From Hyphomicrobiales bacterium (GTDB lineage: Bacteria > Pseudomonadota > Alphaproteobacteria > Rhizobiales > HXMU1428-3): 32,472 nucleotides of DNA. The DNA lies in contig JAEPQF010000017.1 of assembly GCA_017640685.1 (NCBI GenBank), positions 6,482 through 38,953 of the forward strand. The letters are read 5' to 3'. Of this stretch, positions 31,149 to 32,472 are shown piece by piece. Positions within the stretch are counted from its first letter, which is position 1. Each line of letters starts with the position of its first letter. The position numbers were made by a program, and so were the translations under genes. Under the pieces are notes generated by a model. The model was given only the letters and a program-made list of their open reading frames with translations. It made no database searches and was not told the DNA's origin.

Positions 31149-31628
31149 ATGAACAATGCACAAATAGCACCTGAAGTTGAAAATATGTCAAAGCATGATG
31201 CCCAGCATTTATGCGAACAATTATATAATACAACGCATGAGCTCATCTCACTGTTAGATCAGGAAACTGATTTGCTAAGGAAAGCAAAGACGCAAGAAAT
31301 CACACCCTTCCATGTGAGGAAAGGAGCGCTAACGGCAACTTTGTCTCATCATATGGCGCGATTTCAAAACAACGCAGACCAAATGAGACAATTAGCTCCA
31401 GATGAGTTAAAGAATTTACAAAACCAGAAGAAAGAATTCCAGCGCTCGATAGAGGCCAATCATGCAGCACTCACTGCGATGCAAGCTGTATCGGAACGTA
31501 TTTTACAAACCGTTGCAAACAAAGCTGCCAAGAAACAAAATGGTCCAGAGGTTTATAATGCTGGCGGTCATCTAGGCAATGCAGGTGTTCAGCGCAGCGC
31601 CGCCATTAACATCGATACAAACCTTTAA
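31149..31628 (+). CDS. flgN: Flagellar export chaperone FlgN-like protein (FlbY-like)
   Basis: The 159-residue protein is mostly helical: 'DAQHLCEQLYNTTHELISLLDQETDLLRKAKTQEI', 'FHVRKGALTATLSHHMARFQ' and 'EFQRSIEANHAALTAMQAVSERILQTVANKAAK' fit FlgN, the chaperone for the hook-filament junction proteins FlgK and FlgL. Its place after flgI and flgJ equals that of flbY in Caulobacter. I start it at ATG 31149, one base after the flgJ stop and ten bases after AAGGA. A GTG at 31125 would extend it eight residues back into flgJ. The C-terminal tail is Gly/Asn-rich. A terminator follows. Confidence 0.75.
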   Translation: MNNAQIAPEVENMSKHDAQHLCEQLYNTTHELISLLDQETDLLRKAKTQEITPFHVRKGALTATLSHHMARFQNNADQMRQLAPDELKNLQNQKKEFQRSIEANHAALTAMQAVSERILQTVANKAAKKQNGPEVYNAGGHLGNAGVQRSAAINIDTNL

Positions 31629-31696
31629 CTCTTTTAAGAATACGTCCTTTGAAAAAGAGTGCATTTAAAAATTAAAAGGCAAATATATATTTGCGC

Positions 31697-31733
31697 AAAA
31701 CAGGTTATTTCTTAACGGAATGGCCTGTTTTTT
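31697..31733 (+). terminator. Rho-independent terminator of the flgI-flgJ-flgN operon
   Basis: AAAACAGG (31697-31704) pairs with CCTGTTTT (31724-31731). An inner ATTTC/GGAAT stem with two T-G pairs continues the helix to about 15 positions with loop TTAAC, and T6 ends it. Confidence 0.85.
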
Positions 31734-31854
31734 ATTGAGAATTTTTAGATTTGTTTTGTTGTGAAATATAGCGTAAGACTTTATTAACCCTAAACTTAAG
31801 TCAGTTAGTCTTGTTAAGATTTCTTTTCCTTACCTTTCATATAACCGATTGTGT

Positions 31855-31892
31855 CGCACACGAAACATGTGCGTCCGTCTCGCAGGGAGACG
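31855..31892 (+). promoter_or_regulatory. Two tandem hairpins in the flagellin mRNA leader
   Basis: CGCACA/TGTGCG (31855-31873, seven-base loop) is followed two bases later by CGTCTC/GAGACG (31876-31892, five-base loop). Both lie 30-70 bases before the flagellin start. In Caulobacter, FlbT controls flagellin mRNA through its leader, so a similar role is possible here; that is an inference. Confidence 0.55.
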
Positions 31893-31924
31893 AGTAACAA
31901 CAACCTAGAAAAGGTATGCGTAAA

Positions 31925-32472
31925 ATGGCTGAAACCACACTATCAAGTGCTGTTCGCACGAATCTATTGTCACTTCAATCGACAGCGAATGCACTAGCAA
32001 AAACTCAAGAAAAACTAGCAACAGGTCTTAAAGTGAACAGTGCGTTGGATGACCCAACAGCATTTTTCACAGCGTCTTCATTGAACAGCCGCGCGAATGA
32101 CTTGTCACGTTTGCAAGACTTTGTTGGCAACTCAGTTCAAACACTGAAAGCTGCTGACGAAGGCATTCAAGCGATTACTAAATTGGTTGAAAGTGCTGAA
32201 GCGACTGCTCGTCAAGCATTAAACTCAGCTGGTAACACAGCTACAGCAACAGGTAACGTTGACACAGGTGCATCTGGTTTTGACACTTTCACGGCGACAA
32301 ACACCAGCTCAAACACAGTGACAACAGCAAACTTCAATGATTTTGAAGCTGAAGTAACTGGTTCAAACGTCACTGGTCTTTCAGGTTCAACGGACCTTGC
32401 ATCTGACACAGCGATTAGCAACGGTGAAACACTAACCATCGCTCTAGATGGTGGTTCTGCGTCAACTATCAC
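31925..32472 (+). CDS. Flagellin, N-terminal part (runs off the window)
   Basis: The frame is open for 182 codons to the window edge. It starts MAETTLSSAVRTNLLSLQSTA and continues 'LAKTQEKLATGLKVNSALDDPTAFFTASSLNSRANDLSRLQDFVGNSVQTLKAADEGIQAITKLVESAEATARQAL': the D0/D1 helices of flagellin with the TLR5-region-like segment in the alphaproteobacterial form. After that comes a Thr/Ser/Asn-rich variable domain. I use ATG 31925, ten bases after AAGG; an in-frame ATG at 31916 is too close to the ribosome site. The gene lies about 300 bases after flgN with its own leader. Which flagellin paralogue it is cannot be told. Confidence 0.93.
   Translation, partial: MAETTLSSAVRTNLLSLQSTANALAKTQEKLATGLKVNSALDDPTAFFTASSLNSRANDLSRLQDFVGNSVQTLKAADEGIQAITKLVESAEATARQALNSAGNTATATGNVDTGASGFDTFTATNTSSNTVTTANFNDFEAEVTGSNVTGLSGSTDLASDTAISNGETLTIALDGGSASTI

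Noticed and set aside
31786-31802. CtrA-like site before flagellin (TTAA-N8-TTAA)
   Set aside because: The spacing between the TTAA halves is eight, while the consensus needs seven, and flanking bases do not match.

Overview
The window looks like a piece of an alphaproteobacterial chromosome, AT-leaning (about 40 % G+C by eye). The gene neighbourhoods point that way: rpmB next to a DUF3108 gene, cobS-cobT beside a J-domain gene and bolA, an F0 operon encoding both b and b' subunits and separate from F1, ispH-thrB-rnhA, and fliX divergent from flgI-flgJ-flgN followed by flagellin. A palindrome after flgI resembles repeats common in Hyphomicrobiales (Rhizobiales). The split GcvPA/GcvPB and a sigma-54-type promoter before flgI recall Caulobacter-like arrangements. 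Order or genus cannot be fixed from this window alone.

Layout, left to right. 0-4 kb: a bidirectional terminator, a DUF3108 secreted protein, rpmB (L28) with a distant promoter, a phytase-like esterase-family secreted protein, and a small Tyr/Gly/Lys/Arg-rich secreted protein. 4.0-4.4 kb: a mosaic of palindromes. 4.4-8.8 kb: cobT, cobS and a J-domain gene on the minus strand, then bolA on the plus strand. 8.98-12.1 kb: the F0 operon atpI-atpB-atpE-atpF2(b')-atpF(b), with its own promoter, a strong hairpin after atpE and a terminator after atpF. 12.2-13.3 kb: a carboxymuconolactone-decarboxylase-family protein and an unannotated 59-residue secreted peptide gene. 13.3-19.3 kb: a glycine-cleavage operon (gcvT-gcvH-gcvPA-gcvPB plus an SMP-30-like gene) on the minus strand, behind a promoter and a tandem glycine riboswitch whose second aptamer is enlarged and divergent. 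19.4-24.3 kb: a DUF2867 protein, a lipoprotein, ispH, thrB, a GST-like protein and rnhA. 24.3-25.7 kb: a DUF3179 gene cut by one in-frame TAA. 25.8-28.5 kb: a leucine-rich-repeat protein, a PaiB-family protein, a second palindrome mosaic and dksA. 28.6 kb to the end: fliX, a sigma-54-type promoter, flgI-flgJ-flgN, a terminator and the 5' part of a flagellin gene with two hairpins in its leader.

Most genes are housekeeping. The least explained signal is a family of short hairpin repeats with the form GGWTGC...GTGGGCAWC...GAAGC. It occurs at least seven times, always in the same orientation and always outside genes, and some arm changes are compensatory. Two larger mosaics (about 4.04-4.37 and 27.82-27.99 kb) combine these hairpins with conserved end modules that flank variable palindromic cores. 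No CRISPR array, transposase, phage gene, tRNA or rRNA was seen.
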